From Candidatus Acetothermia bacterium (GTDB lineage: Bacteria > Bipolaricaulota > Bipolaricaulia > UBA7950 > UBA9294), in assembly GCA_003545155.1 (NCBI GenBank), contig DQCH01000132.1:2011-38012 (forward strand): a stretch of DNA of 36,002 bases, in the 5' to 3' direction. Shown here in pieces: positions 29,543 to 36,002 of the stretch. A program made the translations under genes and the position numbers. The notes below the pieces were generated by a model. The model saw only the letters and a program-made list of their open reading frames with translations. It made no database searches and was not told the DNA's origin. The first letter of the stretch is position 1; every line of letters starts with the position of its first letter.

Positions 29543-30987
29543 TTCCCCTCCTTCGCCGGATCTTGCTGCGAGAGGAGCGCGCATGCTGCGGCGAGGGCCT
29601 CCTCACGGGTGGTGATCTCACCAGCGAGGATCCGATCGTGGACCGCCTCGAGGATCTCACCGAGCAGGGGTCCTGGCTCAAGCCCCATTTTCAGGAGGGT
29701 GTGTCCGTCTATCAGCTCTCGCGCGCGCTTCAGGCCGCAGACGCGATCGATGTGCTCAACAACACGCAGGGTTTCTCGAAGGATTGGGGCCCAGACAGAG
29801 GAACGATGAACGCTCGCCTCGCAGTCAGCGATAAGAACCTGCAACAGGTCGAAGAAAAGCGGGTAACGCTTCCGGAGCGTGCAAGCCGCTGGGACCTCCC
29901 CCTCGCTCAAGAAGCGGACCTGTTTTCCCCGACCCATCTCCGGAAAGGCAGCAATCCGCATGTGATTCTTGATGAGGAAGAAGAGGCGCGAGATCTCCTG
30001 TCGACTGAGGCGAAGTCTCTGGCCAATGGTCCTCGCCATCCGCCCCCCGACTGCGCAGTGGCCTGCCATGTTCGTCCCCCCGCTTCGCTTGAGGGCATAA
30101 GGCTTTCCAACGTCGTGCAACAAAACGGCAAACTTCACCAGCGGGTCACGCACAAACCCGTCGGCAACCCTCACCGCTTCGATCGTATGAATATACACGT
30201 CACCCTCTGGGTGATACTTCTCTGGTTGAGGGACGCCCTTCATGGCAACGACCTCGGGAAGAATGCACTCAAGGAGACCGTATTCATCAAGGAGGGTGAT
30301 TCCGCGCGCTGCCTCGTCGGTCCTCAGGGTGCGAAAGAGCTCTTCGAGGATTCGCTCCCAGGAGATGGATCGGATTTTTTTCGCGTTTTCTTGGATCGCT
30401 TCGGCCGTCTTTGGGTCAATCTCCCCGTGAATCTGGCAAGCAAAGCGGACCGCCCGCAGCATCCGCAGGTAATCCTCAGAGAAGCGGACCTGTGGGTCGC
30501 CGATTGCCCGGATGCGGTGGGCTTTTAGGTCCTCAATTCCGCCTACTAAATCGATCACAGTGCCGTCGCTCGTGGCGGCAAGACCATTGATCGTCAGGTC
30601 ACGACGTTTGACATCGCCCCCAAGGTCGCGTACAAGTTCGACCTTTCCCGGCCAGCGGCCGTCGTACTCCTCCTCGACGCGGAAGGTCGCCACCTCAACC
30701 TCATAACCGTCAGGGGCAACAACCATCAACACCCCAAACTCCTCTCCCACCCCGAGGATTTGGTGATCGGAGAAGAGTCGGCGAATCTCATCCGGAAGGG
30801 CCGAGGTCGCAATGTCGACCTCCTCCGGATAAAACTCAACCCCTGGATCGAGGAGGGCAAGAACGCCGTCGCGCACCACCCCGCCAATCAGGACTGCCTC
30901 ATGACCGGCAGCCGTTAGGCGATCCAGGATCTCCTTAACGAACGGGTGACACGAGAAGATCTTATTCGTATCGATCCGATAGTTCAT
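29539..30987 (-). CDS. cca: CCA-adding-type tRNA nucleotidyltransferase with HD domain
   Basis: The protein is a class II nucleotidyltransferase of the poly(A) polymerase / CCA-adding group, which completes or repairs the tRNA 3' end. From ATG 30987 (482 residues; AAAGGA five bases upstream) it has GGVVRD at 35-40, EVDIATSA at 56-63 (normally DxD), RRDLTINGLA at 128-137, DLVGGIEDL, and the helix motif RFSEDYLRMLRAVRFA at 168-183. An HD domain follows (HTIEAVRVAD, LLHDVGKP), as in many bacterial members. The first catalytic Asp is Glu, and the loop before it is longer than usual. A poly(A) polymerase or an A- or CC-adding partial enzyme cannot be excluded. Confidence 0.87.
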   Translation of the reverse strand: MNYRIDTNKIFSCHPFVKEILDRLTAAGHEAVLIGGVVRDGVLALLDPGVEFYPEEVDIATSALPDEIRRLFSDHQILGVGEEFGVLMVVAPDGYEVEVATFRVEEEYDGRWPGKVELVRDLGGDVKRRDLTINGLAATSDGTVIDLVGGIEDLKAHRIRAIGDPQVRFSEDYLRMLRAVRFACQIHGEIDPKTAEAIQENAKKIRSISWERILEELFRTLRTDEAARGITLLDEYGLLECILPEVVAMKGVPQPEKYHPEGDVYIHTIEAVRVADGFVRDPLVKFAVLLHDVGKPYALKRSGGTNMAGHCAVGGRMARTIGQRLRLSRQEISRLFFLIKNHMRIAAFPEMGRGKQVRFLSEGEVPAACTLRKRYPLFFDLLQVLIADCEASVHRSSVWAPILRETLRVVEHIDRVCGLKRARELIDGHTLLKMGLEPGPLLGEILEAVHDRILAGEITTREEALAAACALLSQQDPAKEGN

Positions 30988-31003
30988 CGTCATCCTTTGC
31001 CCG

Positions 31004-31033
31004 ACTATACCGAGCAGCGATGACACCTTGCAA
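31004..31033 (-). promoter_or_regulatory. Predicted promoter of the CCA-type gene
   Basis: Minus-strand -35 TTGCAA (31033-31028) and -10 TATAGT (31009-31004) are 18 bases apart. The transcript would begin close to 30997, only about ten bases before the ATG at 30987. This supports the shorter start over the upstream in-frame start at 31086. Confidence 0.5.
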
Positions 31034-31580
31034 GGACCGAGTGTCTCCGCAAACGCCAGTCCTTCTAGGATCACAGGGGCTATCATGTCTCCCGCTGTTG
31101 TTGAGGGTGGTTATCATGTACACGGTGTTTCCGAGTGGTACGGTCAGGTTCACTCTAATAGATCTTGGAATCGGAAACACACACCACCTACAACGAATCG
31201 CCCTCCCAGGCTAGCCCGCCTGAGGTGCTATAAAACTCTATTATCAACTTAGGTTCAGCTATCTCTTTCCTCCACAGTAAAGACAAGGAGCGGGCTCTCC
31301 TGGTGTGTGAAACGAGTTGCTCGCGTAGCCATCTTCAGGCCTGAGTTTGTAAATCCTTGCCTCCTCACAGCCACTGTGCCGAAAGTATTCCCCCTCGAAA
31401 GCAGGGCACGCCGCTTGGCTGCCGGGGAAGGCAAAGGAAACTACCACACCCTCAATAGCAATCTGAACCGTAGTCGAAAGAGTTTTTATCCCTTGCGTTT
31501 TCGGCCTTCACTCTTCTTTCCTGAAAGATTCGTCGAGTAGAACTTTCTATGTATCGCGTCGCCTCTACCAAGCTAATGCC
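31034..31580. other. Gap of about 550 bases without a recognised gene
   Basis: Between the promoter of the CCA-type gene and the end of the ABC ATPase gene I find no convincing gene, tRNA or terminator. It contains a possible small or broken minus-strand reading frame (31259-31511, listed separately), a short inverted repeat CAGGC/GCCTG near 31210, and two copies of ACATGATA on the minus strand near 31081-31118. It may be a decayed gene or house an unrecognised RNA. Confidence 0.4.
31259..31511 (-). pseudogene. Possible frameshifted small gene of unknown function
   Basis: A minus-strand frame ending at 31259 encodes a tail rich in cysteines: SQAACPAFEGEYFRHSGCEE, later PAPCLYCGGKR at the C-terminus. 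It stays open upstream to about 31506 but has no well-spaced start. A different frame begins GTG 31511 after AGGAAAG and gives MKAENARDKNSFDYGSDCY before a stop. A single-base frameshift near 31455-31470 would join the two into an approximately 84-residue protein with a C-terminal CxxC. I do not recognise it. It may be a broken gene, a GTG-started small protein (31259-31447), or chance. Confidence 0.25.
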
Positions 31581-32354
31581 CTAAATGTGCACAAGGACCC
31601 TATCTACAAAGTCTTTCGCTCTCTCAGACGCTGGATTCTTGAAGAAAGACTCCACATCTCCCTGTTCGACGATCTTCCCTTCATCCATGAAAATTATTCC
31701 ATCGGCCACCGCTCGGGCAAAGCCCATCTCATGCGTGACCACCAGCATGGTAATTCCTTCCTTGGCCAGATTGACCATTACCTCCAATACATCTCTGATC
31801 ATCTCTGGATCAAGGGCTGAGGTCGGCTCATCGAACAACAGGATATCCGGCTTCATCGCCAGCGCTCTCGCTATGGCTACCCTCTGCTGCTGTCCACCTG
31901 ACATCTCACCAGGATGCTTGCGCGCCTGCTCAGGAATTCCCACCCTTTCCAGAAGCTCCATGGCGATTTTCTCCGTCTCTTGCCCAGGGACCTTAGATAC
32001 CTTCCTCGGGGCCAAGGTGATATTCTGCAGCGCGGTTAGGTGGGGATATAACTCAAAATGCTGAAAGACCATGCCGATCTTAGAGCGGAGTTTATATATC
32101 CCTCGATTATGCGAGACCTCCTTGACAGAGACCCCTTCTACAATCACATCCCCCTCTCTGAAGTCCTCCAGGCCATTTACGCATCTAAGCAATGTGCTCT
32201 TCCCCGATCCACTTGGTCCGCAGATGACGACGCAGTCTCCCTCATTGATCTGCACATTGATGTTGTAGAGGACTTGGAAATCACCGTACCATTTGCTTAA
32301 GTTCTTAATCTGTACCATCGGTTCGGACCCTTTCGCGGTATCCTGCTTGTTCAC
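31581..32354 (-). CDS. Polar amino-acid ABC transporter ATPase (GlnQ/ArtP type)
   Basis: The 257-residue nucleotide-binding subunit energises amino-acid import. It has Walker A GPSGSGKST, the Q-loop MVFQHFELYPHLT, signature SGGQQQRVAIARALA, Walker B ILLFDEPTSALDPE and the switch histidine in VVTHEMGFA, in the GlnQ/GltL/ArtP pattern. I chose GTG 32354, which has GGAGG eight bases upstream; a TTG at 32378 would place the ribosome site inside the gene. It is the last gene of the binding protein-permease-permease-ATPase operon, 37 bases after the second permease. The substrate could be glutamate, glutamine or another polar amino acid; sequence alone does not decide. Confidence 0.93.
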   Translation of the reverse strand: MNKQDTAKGSEPMVQIKNLSKWYGDFQVLYNINVQINEGDCVVICGPSGSGKSTLLRCVNGLEDFREGDVIVEGVSVKEVSHNRGIYKLRSKIGMVFQHFELYPHLTALQNITLAPRKVSKVPGQETEKIAMELLERVGIPEQARKHPGEMSGGQQQRVAIARALAMKPDILLFDEPTSALDPEMIRDVLEVMVNLAKEGITMLVVTHEMGFARAVADGIIFMDEGKIVEQGDVESFFKNPASERAKDFVDRVLVHI

Positions 32355-32391
32355 TCCTTTAACCTCCCTCCGGGGCAAGTGACTCGAGCGT

Positions 32392-33051
32392 TCATACCCT
32401 CTGTCTGTCCCTCGCCTCCAGCCGACGAACGACTAGGGAACCTACCAGGCAGAGAACGAGAAATACGATGGCCACAAAGCTATACAGCTCAAGGGGTCTA
32501 ACCTCTCTGCTGTCAACAATAGCGGCAGTCCTCACGAACTCGCGAAGGCCTATCACGTAGGCTAGGGACGTATCCTGAAGTATGACGATGCCCTGGGTGA
32601 GCAAACTAGGTATCACTCTTCGAATAGCGATTGGGATCAAAACATAACGTACCATTTGGAAGTAGGTTAGACCGGTGGAGTATGCTGACTGTATCTGTCC
32701 CTTGGATACTGATTGGAATCCTGCCCTGATGATCTCGCAGAAATAGGTGGCTTCGAAGATGACGAACGCGACAACCGCTGAGGTGAAGGGACCAAGAGAG
32801 CGTCCCGAAATAAGAGGCAAGGAGAAATAGACCCAGAAGACGACCAGGATGAGCGGGATATTCCGGATGAAGTTCACATAGGCTCGCGTGGGGTAATAGA
32901 GCCACCGCCGAGAGGAAAGGCTGCCGAGGCCCAGTATTATCCCCAAAGGCAGACCCCCTGCCAGGGCAAGGACAAAGAGCTTTAAGGTAACCGATAACCC
33001 TCCCAGGAACAGGTATTTGTTCCTCCATATCACGTCCCAATCGAAAGCCAT
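32392..33051 (-). CDS. Polar amino-acid ABC transporter permease (GltK/HisM type)
   Basis: This 219-residue inner-membrane permease has about five hydrophobic segments (for example LSVTLKLFVLALAGGLPLGI and AVVAFVIFEATYFCEIIRAG). The cytoplasmic coupling loop GFQSVSKGQIQSAYSTGLTY is the EAA motif that docks on the ATPase, and NFIRNIPLILVVFW is typical of the His/Glu/Gln/Arg family. It starts MAFDWDVIW, closely resembling an internal segment of the preceding permease (MAYQFDWSVIW), so the two likely arose by duplication and act as a heterodimer. It lies 12 bases after that gene. Confidence 0.94.
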   Translation of the reverse strand: MAFDWDVIWRNKYLFLGGLSVTLKLFVLALAGGLPLGIILGLGSLSSRRWLYYPTRAYVNFIRNIPLILVVFWVYFSLPLISGRSLGPFTSAVVAFVIFEATYFCEIIRAGFQSVSKGQIQSAYSTGLTYFQMVRYVLIPIAIRRVIPSLLTQGIVILQDTSLAYVIGLREFVRTAAIVDSREVRPLELYSFVAIVFLVLCLVGSLVVRRLEARDRQRV

Positions 33052-33063
33052 CTTTGCCTCTCT

Positions 33064-33852
33064 TTACCTCTTAATCAACCCTGGGATCCTGAGCTTTGAC
33101 TCGACTAAGCTCATAAGAGTTATTATAGATAACCCTATAATGAGATAGCCTGCTATAGCTCCAGTCGTAGATTCCAAGCCATGCCAGGTACGAGCGTTTA
33201 TCCGGTCAGCCATCCCTGTCAGTTCCAACACGCCTATTGTCATTGCCAAGGCAGAGTTTTTAAAGACGGTCAGAAACTCCGTTGTGAGTGGAGGAATCAT
33301 GACTCGAATCGCATAAGGGATGATCACGTGACGATATAGCTGAAGTTGAGAGAGTCCCGTAGAGAGCCCGGCGAACCTCTGCCCCGTAGGGACGGTATTT
33401 AGCCCCGACCTTACATGCTCAGCAACACGTGAAGCCGTATATATACCCAGGCCGAAGATAGCACAATAGTATCCAAGGTTGTGCATCCTATTTAACCACT
33501 GACCCACCAGTGGCGGGATCGCATAGTACCAAAAGAACAATTGAACCAAGAGAGGGATATTTCGAAAGATCTCCACATAAGCGGTTCCTACCACCCTAAG
33601 GGGTCTCCAGGGGAAGGTCCTGAAGGTTCCGATAAGTATTCCTGCGAAGAGTGCAATTATCCAACTTATGATCCCTATCTGGAGGGTCAATAATATGCCG
33701 CGTAGCATCCAATGTCCGTAAGGTTCACGCCATATGACACTCCAATCAAATTGATAGGCCATCCGTGCCGAGGCTGGCATTGAAATGATCAAGGAAAGCC
33801 ATGCAGCAAAAAGAGATGCCAGAACCAATCTTCGCTGAGCGAATCCCTTCAT
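33064..33852 (-). CDS. Polar amino-acid ABC transporter permease (GltJ/HisQ type)
   Basis: The partner permease has an extra hydrophobic segment at its N-terminus (VLASLFAAWLSLIISMPASA) before the common MAYQFDWSVIW start. EIFRNIPLLVQLFFWYYAIP and the EAA loop HVRSGLNTVPTGQRFAGLS follow, with further membrane segments to the end. From ATG 33852 it is 262 residues; a TTG two codons earlier (33858) is also possible, and the ribosome site is weak. It follows the attenuator-like hairpin at 33861-33897, suggesting lower expression than the binding protein. Confidence 0.93.
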   Translation of the reverse strand: MKGFAQRRLVLASLFAAWLSLIISMPASARMAYQFDWSVIWREPYGHWMLRGILLTLQIGIISWIIALFAGILIGTFRTFPWRPLRVVGTAYVEIFRNIPLLVQLFFWYYAIPPLVGQWLNRMHNLGYYCAIFGLGIYTASRVAEHVRSGLNTVPTGQRFAGLSTGLSQLQLYRHVIIPYAIRVMIPPLTTEFLTVFKNSALAMTIGVLELTGMADRINARTWHGLESTTGAIAGYLIIGLSIITLMSLVESKLRIPGLIKR

Positions 33853-33860
33853 TCCCAATT

Positions 33861-33897
33861 CAAAAGGGAGGGAGGCAACGAGATTACCCTCCCTCCC
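33861..33897 (-). terminator. Attenuator-like hairpin between binding protein and permease genes
   Basis: GGGAGGGAGG (33866-33875) and CCTCCCTCCC (33888-33897) form a perfect 10-base stem around a 12-base loop. On the minus strand it is followed directly by TTTTG (33865-33861). It lies in the gap after the binding-protein stop (33920) and just before the permease start. Partial terminators or mRNA-stabilising hairpins are common at this position in ABC importer operons and raise the ratio of binding protein to membrane subunits. Confidence 0.7.
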
Positions 33898-33919
33898 CTC
33901 TTATTCTCCTTTCCTGCCA

Positions 33920-34837
33920 CTACTTCTCGGGCCAATCTTCTGAGATACCCGGCCACTGCATTGCGTTAAGTAGCGCGTCGAAATCAGCGGACCTTGGGAT
34001 CGGAACAGCAGACTCTGGCCCCATCCATTCATCATATACTTCATAGTACTTACCTGTTACAAGCGTCCAAATCAGGAAGTTGTTGACAAAGTCAAGGAAG
34101 TCGGAGTCCCCTTCTCTCACAGGGAAACCATAAGGTTCGTAGGAGATCGCTTCCTTGATGATCACATAGTCCTCTGGATGGTCAGCGCTCATCTTCAAGC
34201 CCATAAGGAGGCTTGAATCGGTAAAGTGTGCATCAACCTTCTTTGTCTTTAGAGCGTAGAACGCCTTGGAATGGCTTTCGGTGATTACCAGGTCCTGTGG
34301 GGTAATCACTCCCTCATCTATTACCTTCTCCAGCGCTTCCAGGTTTGTGGTCCCCCGCGTCGCGCTCACGATCTTGCCGTTTAGATCCTGTAACGTGGTG
34401 ATCCCGCTATCGGCACGCGTTATGAACAAAGTCTCTGCGAGGAAATATGGGAGGCTGAAATCTACAACTTCATCCCGCGATGCCGTATGGGTGCAACACT
34501 CCATGGATATATCGATAGTCGCGTTTGCCACCAAGGGAACCCGCGTCTTTGCCTCGACGGCAATGGGGACTAGCTCTATGTCCTTTCTAAAGTAGACCGA
34601 GAGTCTGTCCACGAGTAGCTTGGCCATATCAACGGAGAAACCCACATATTCGCCTCTCTCGTCAACATAAGCAAAGGGTGGTGACGCCTCTCTAAACCCT
34701 ATTCGTATCTTACCTGTCTCCTCAATCCTTTCCAACGTGGGCTGTGTCCCTTGACCCACTAGATTGCTGCTACTTAACAGCAACATCCCCACTGTCAGTA
34801 AAAGCACACCTGTCAAGAATTTCTTTGAGATCTTCAC
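33920..34837 (-). CDS. Polar amino-acid ABC transporter substrate-binding protein
   Basis: The 305-residue protein has a signal peptide (about 1-29, MKISKKFLTGVLLLTVGMLL then a polar cut region VGQG) without a lipobox cysteine, so it should be soluble and exported. The mature part is a family-3 periplasmic binding fold: GKIRIGFREASPPFAYVDER, GFSVDMAKLLVDRL, then DISMECCTHTASRDEVVDFS, and later GKIVSATRGTTNLEAL. The CCTHT segment replaces the GTITNT usual in relatives and may reflect a different substrate. It resembles GltI-type glutamate/aspartate binding proteins. GTG 34837 has AAGGAGG eight bases upstream. Confidence 0.92.
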   Translation of the reverse strand: MKISKKFLTGVLLLTVGMLLLSSSNLVGQGTQPTLERIEETGKIRIGFREASPPFAYVDERGEYVGFSVDMAKLLVDRLSVYFRKDIELVPIAVEAKTRVPLVANATIDISMECCTHTASRDEVVDFSLPYFLAETLFITRADSGITTLQDLNGKIVSATRGTTNLEALEKVIDEGVITPQDLVITESHSKAFYALKTKKVDAHFTDSSLLMGLKMSADHPEDYVIIKEAISYEPYGFPVREGDSDFLDFVNNFLIWTLVTGKYYEVYDEWMGPESAVPIPRSADFDALLNAMQWPGISEDWPEK

Positions 34838-34857
34838 TAGCCCCGCCTCCTTGTGTT

Positions 34858-34870
34858 CAGATTAAATCTG
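34858..34870. promoter_or_regulatory. Palindrome in the ABC operon leader (possible operator)
   Basis: A 13-base near-perfect palindrome, CAGATTAAATCTG, lies in the predicted 5' leader of the transporter operon, just upstream of the AAGGAGG of the binding-protein gene. It could be an operator or a small leader hairpin. No regulator gene lies beside it. Confidence 0.35.
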
Positions 34871-34950
34871 TACATCTTGCAACTTTTACCAGTAACCACC
34901 CCCTTAAAACCCCTTTACTTATCGAAAAACTCACCGCCCCAAGCATTTAA

Positions 34951-34978
34951 AATATACCCTCTACAATGCCTTTGTCAA
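34951..34978 (-). promoter_or_regulatory. Predicted strong promoter of the amino-acid ABC operon
   Basis: Minus-strand TTGACA (34978-34973, perfect) and TATATT (34956-34951) are 16 bases apart. Upstream, about 34980-35015 is strikingly AT-rich, including CTTAATTAATTATAAG, and resembles an UP element. Transcription would start near 34944, leaving a leader of about 105 bases before the GTG. The rest of the 277-base gap up to 35114 shows only a small repeat GTCA/TGAC around six A residues near 35073-35086. Confidence 0.75.
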
Positions 34979-35114
34979 GTCCTTAATTAATTATAAGTTA
35001 TGTTTTTTAATAAAACCGTTGCAACACCTCAGAAAAAGTCAAACCGGAAGGACCAGTTCCACGTCATTTTTTGACACCTAAATCCTGTGCTTTCAGTTTG
35101 GGATAGGCAGGGTT

Positions 35115-36002
35115 TCATACCTCCACCGTCTCCTTCCACGCGGGGATATGCACGTCCATAGTGAGCTTCCCCTCGATCGCCTGCTTAAAGCCTTTAAGTG
35201 ACTCCTCTTCGCCATGCACCAGGAAGGCGCAATCAGGGCTCGTCTTCTTAAGCCAGTTTAGGAGGATCGGTTGATCGGCATGAGCGGAGAAACCGTTTAC
35301 AGTCCAGGTCTGCGCCCGCACAGCTGTATCCTCCCCGAAGATGCTCACGCGGTCCGCCCCTTCGATGATCGTCCGTCCCAGAGTACCCCTTGCCTGGTAC
35401 CCAACGAAGATAACCCCGGCCTCCTCCCGCCACAGGTTGTGGCGGAGGTGATGGATAACGCGACCACCAGTGCACATCCCACTTCCGGCGATGATAATGT
35501 TCCCCTCAGGGCTAGCGTTGATCGACTTGGACTCATCGGTGGTCTGGGTGAAGTGAAGCGGCGGAAAGTTGAATGGATTGGGGGATTGGGAGAAGACATC
35601 CTTTCCCTCCACATCGAAGTAGCCAAGATGGCGGGCGAAGATACGCGTGGTGGCGATGGCAAGAGGACTATCAAGAAAGATCTTGCACTTGGGGAGCTCT
35701 TTTTTTTGCCACATGAGAAAGAGTTCGTAGAGCACTTCCTGTGTCCGCTCGAGGGCAAAGGAGGGAATGAGGAGGTTCCCACCACGGCCGATCACCGTCT
35801 CGATCGCCTCCTTCAATTCGAGGACAGAGTCGTCGAGCGACCGGTGTCGTCGATCCCCGTAGGTTGACTCGATAAGGACAATGTCGGCGTGGGGAGGATC
35901 ACTCGGATCACGGACGATCGGCCGATGTCGGTTTCCCAGATCGCCGCTAAAAAGGAGCACCTTTCCTTCCGCACGTAACTCGATCGTCGCTGAACCGAGA
36001 AT
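35115..36002 (-). CDS. Beta-CASP metallo-beta-lactamase-fold nuclease (partial, 5' end cut)
   Basis: The frame is open to the right edge, so the N-terminus with the HxHxDH metal motif lies outside. Present are ILGSATIEL, LLFSGDLGN (metal aspartate), ADIVLIESTYGDR, the beta-CASP motif A region LIPSFALERTQEVLYEL, motif B NIIIAGSGMCTGGRVIHHL, and VNGFSAHAD with the motif C histidine. FLVHGEEESLKGF follows near the end. This is the COG1236-type group related to mRNA 3'-end processing factors and RNase J. Such proteins are usually RNA endo- or exonucleases. 295 residues are seen. No terminator is obvious after its stop. Confidence 0.92.
   Translation of the reverse strand: MLGSATIELRAEGKVLLFSGDLGNRHRPIVRDPSDPPHADIVLIESTYGDRRHRSLDDSVLELKEAIETVIGRGGNLLIPSFALERTQEVLYELFLMWQKKELPKCKIFLDSPLAIATTRIFARHLGYFDVEGKDVFSQSPNPFNFPPLHFTQTTDESKSINASPEGNIIIAGSGMCTGGRVIHHLRHNLWREEAGVIFVGYQARGTLGRTIIEGADRVSIFGEDTAVRAQTWTVNGFSAHADQPILLNWLKKTSPDCAFLVHGEEESLKGFKQAIEGKLTMDVHIPAWKETVEV

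Noticed and set aside
29473..30528. Plus-strand frame of 351 codons opposite the CCA-type gene
   Set aside because: The minus-strand frame contains complete nucleotidyltransferase and HD motifs; the plus frame has none.
30962..31180. Minus-strand frame of 72 codons upstream of the CCA-type gene
   Set aside because: It overlaps the predicted promoter and start of the CCA-type gene, has no recognisable motif, and lacks a convincing ribosome site.
31034..31300. Possible tRNA or other structured RNA in the gap upstream of the CCA-type gene
   Set aside because: No GGTTCGA-type T-loop, no CCA end and no cloverleaf could be drawn on either strand.

Overview
This window is a bacterial chromosome segment dominated by one very large informational gene cluster on the minus strand. 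From about 25.6 kb down to 3.2 kb, 34 genes read in the same direction: rpoC, then the str-type set (rpsL, rpsG, fusA), then the complete S10-spc-alpha order (rpsJ, rplC, D, W, B, rpsS, rplV, rpsC, rplP, rpmC, rpsQ, rplN, X, E, rpsN, rpsH, rplF, R, rpsE, rplO, secY, adk, map, infA, rpmJ, rpsM, K, D, rpoA, rplQ). Gaps are mostly under 20 bases and many genes overlap. Three usual members are missing from their normal places: rpoB upstream of rpoC, tuf between fusA and rpsJ, and rpmD (L30) between rpsE and rplO. A perfect TTGACA-17-TATAAT promoter is buried in the 3' end of rpoC and probably drives the ribosomal operon. A hairpin with a U-tract closes it beyond rplQ.

Left flank (1-3.2 kb): a threonine catabolism module. 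A minus-strand unit kbl-ridA-M19 dipeptidase (the last cut by the window edge) lies divergent to tdh, an epimerase-type L-threonine 3-dehydrogenase. Tdh and Kbl together would convert threonine to glycine and acetyl-CoA. RidA could remove reactive enamines.

Right flank (25.7-36 kb), all on the minus strand: a zinc-ribbon FmdB-family protein with its own promoter and terminator; a long hibernation-promoting factor followed by a PP-loop protein with a degenerate ATP-binding motif; a HerA-like ATPase with a winged-helix tail; a CCA-adding-type nucleotidyltransferase with an HD domain; an uncharacterised 0.55-kb gap; a polar amino-acid ABC transporter (binding protein, two permeases, ATPase) with a consensus-like promoter and an internal attenuator-like hairpin; and a beta-CASP metallo-beta-lactamase protein cut by the right edge.

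The organism is clearly a bacterium (bacterial S10-spc-alpha order, IF-1, SecY, sigma-70-type promoters, strong Shine-Dalgarno sites). Base composition looks moderately GC-rich. GTG and TTG starts are frequent. S4, S14, L24, L36 and adenylate kinase all keep cysteine zinc sites. RpoC is about 1660 residues with large extra domains, a layout known from Thermotogota and Thermus. Together with the missing rpmD, tuf and rpoB, this points to a deep-branching, possibly thermophilic or candidate-phylum lineage (Thermotogota-like or Bipolaricaulota/Acetothermia-like). That placement is inference, not something the sequence proves by eye. I see no rRNA, tRNA, CRISPR array, insertion sequence or prophage.
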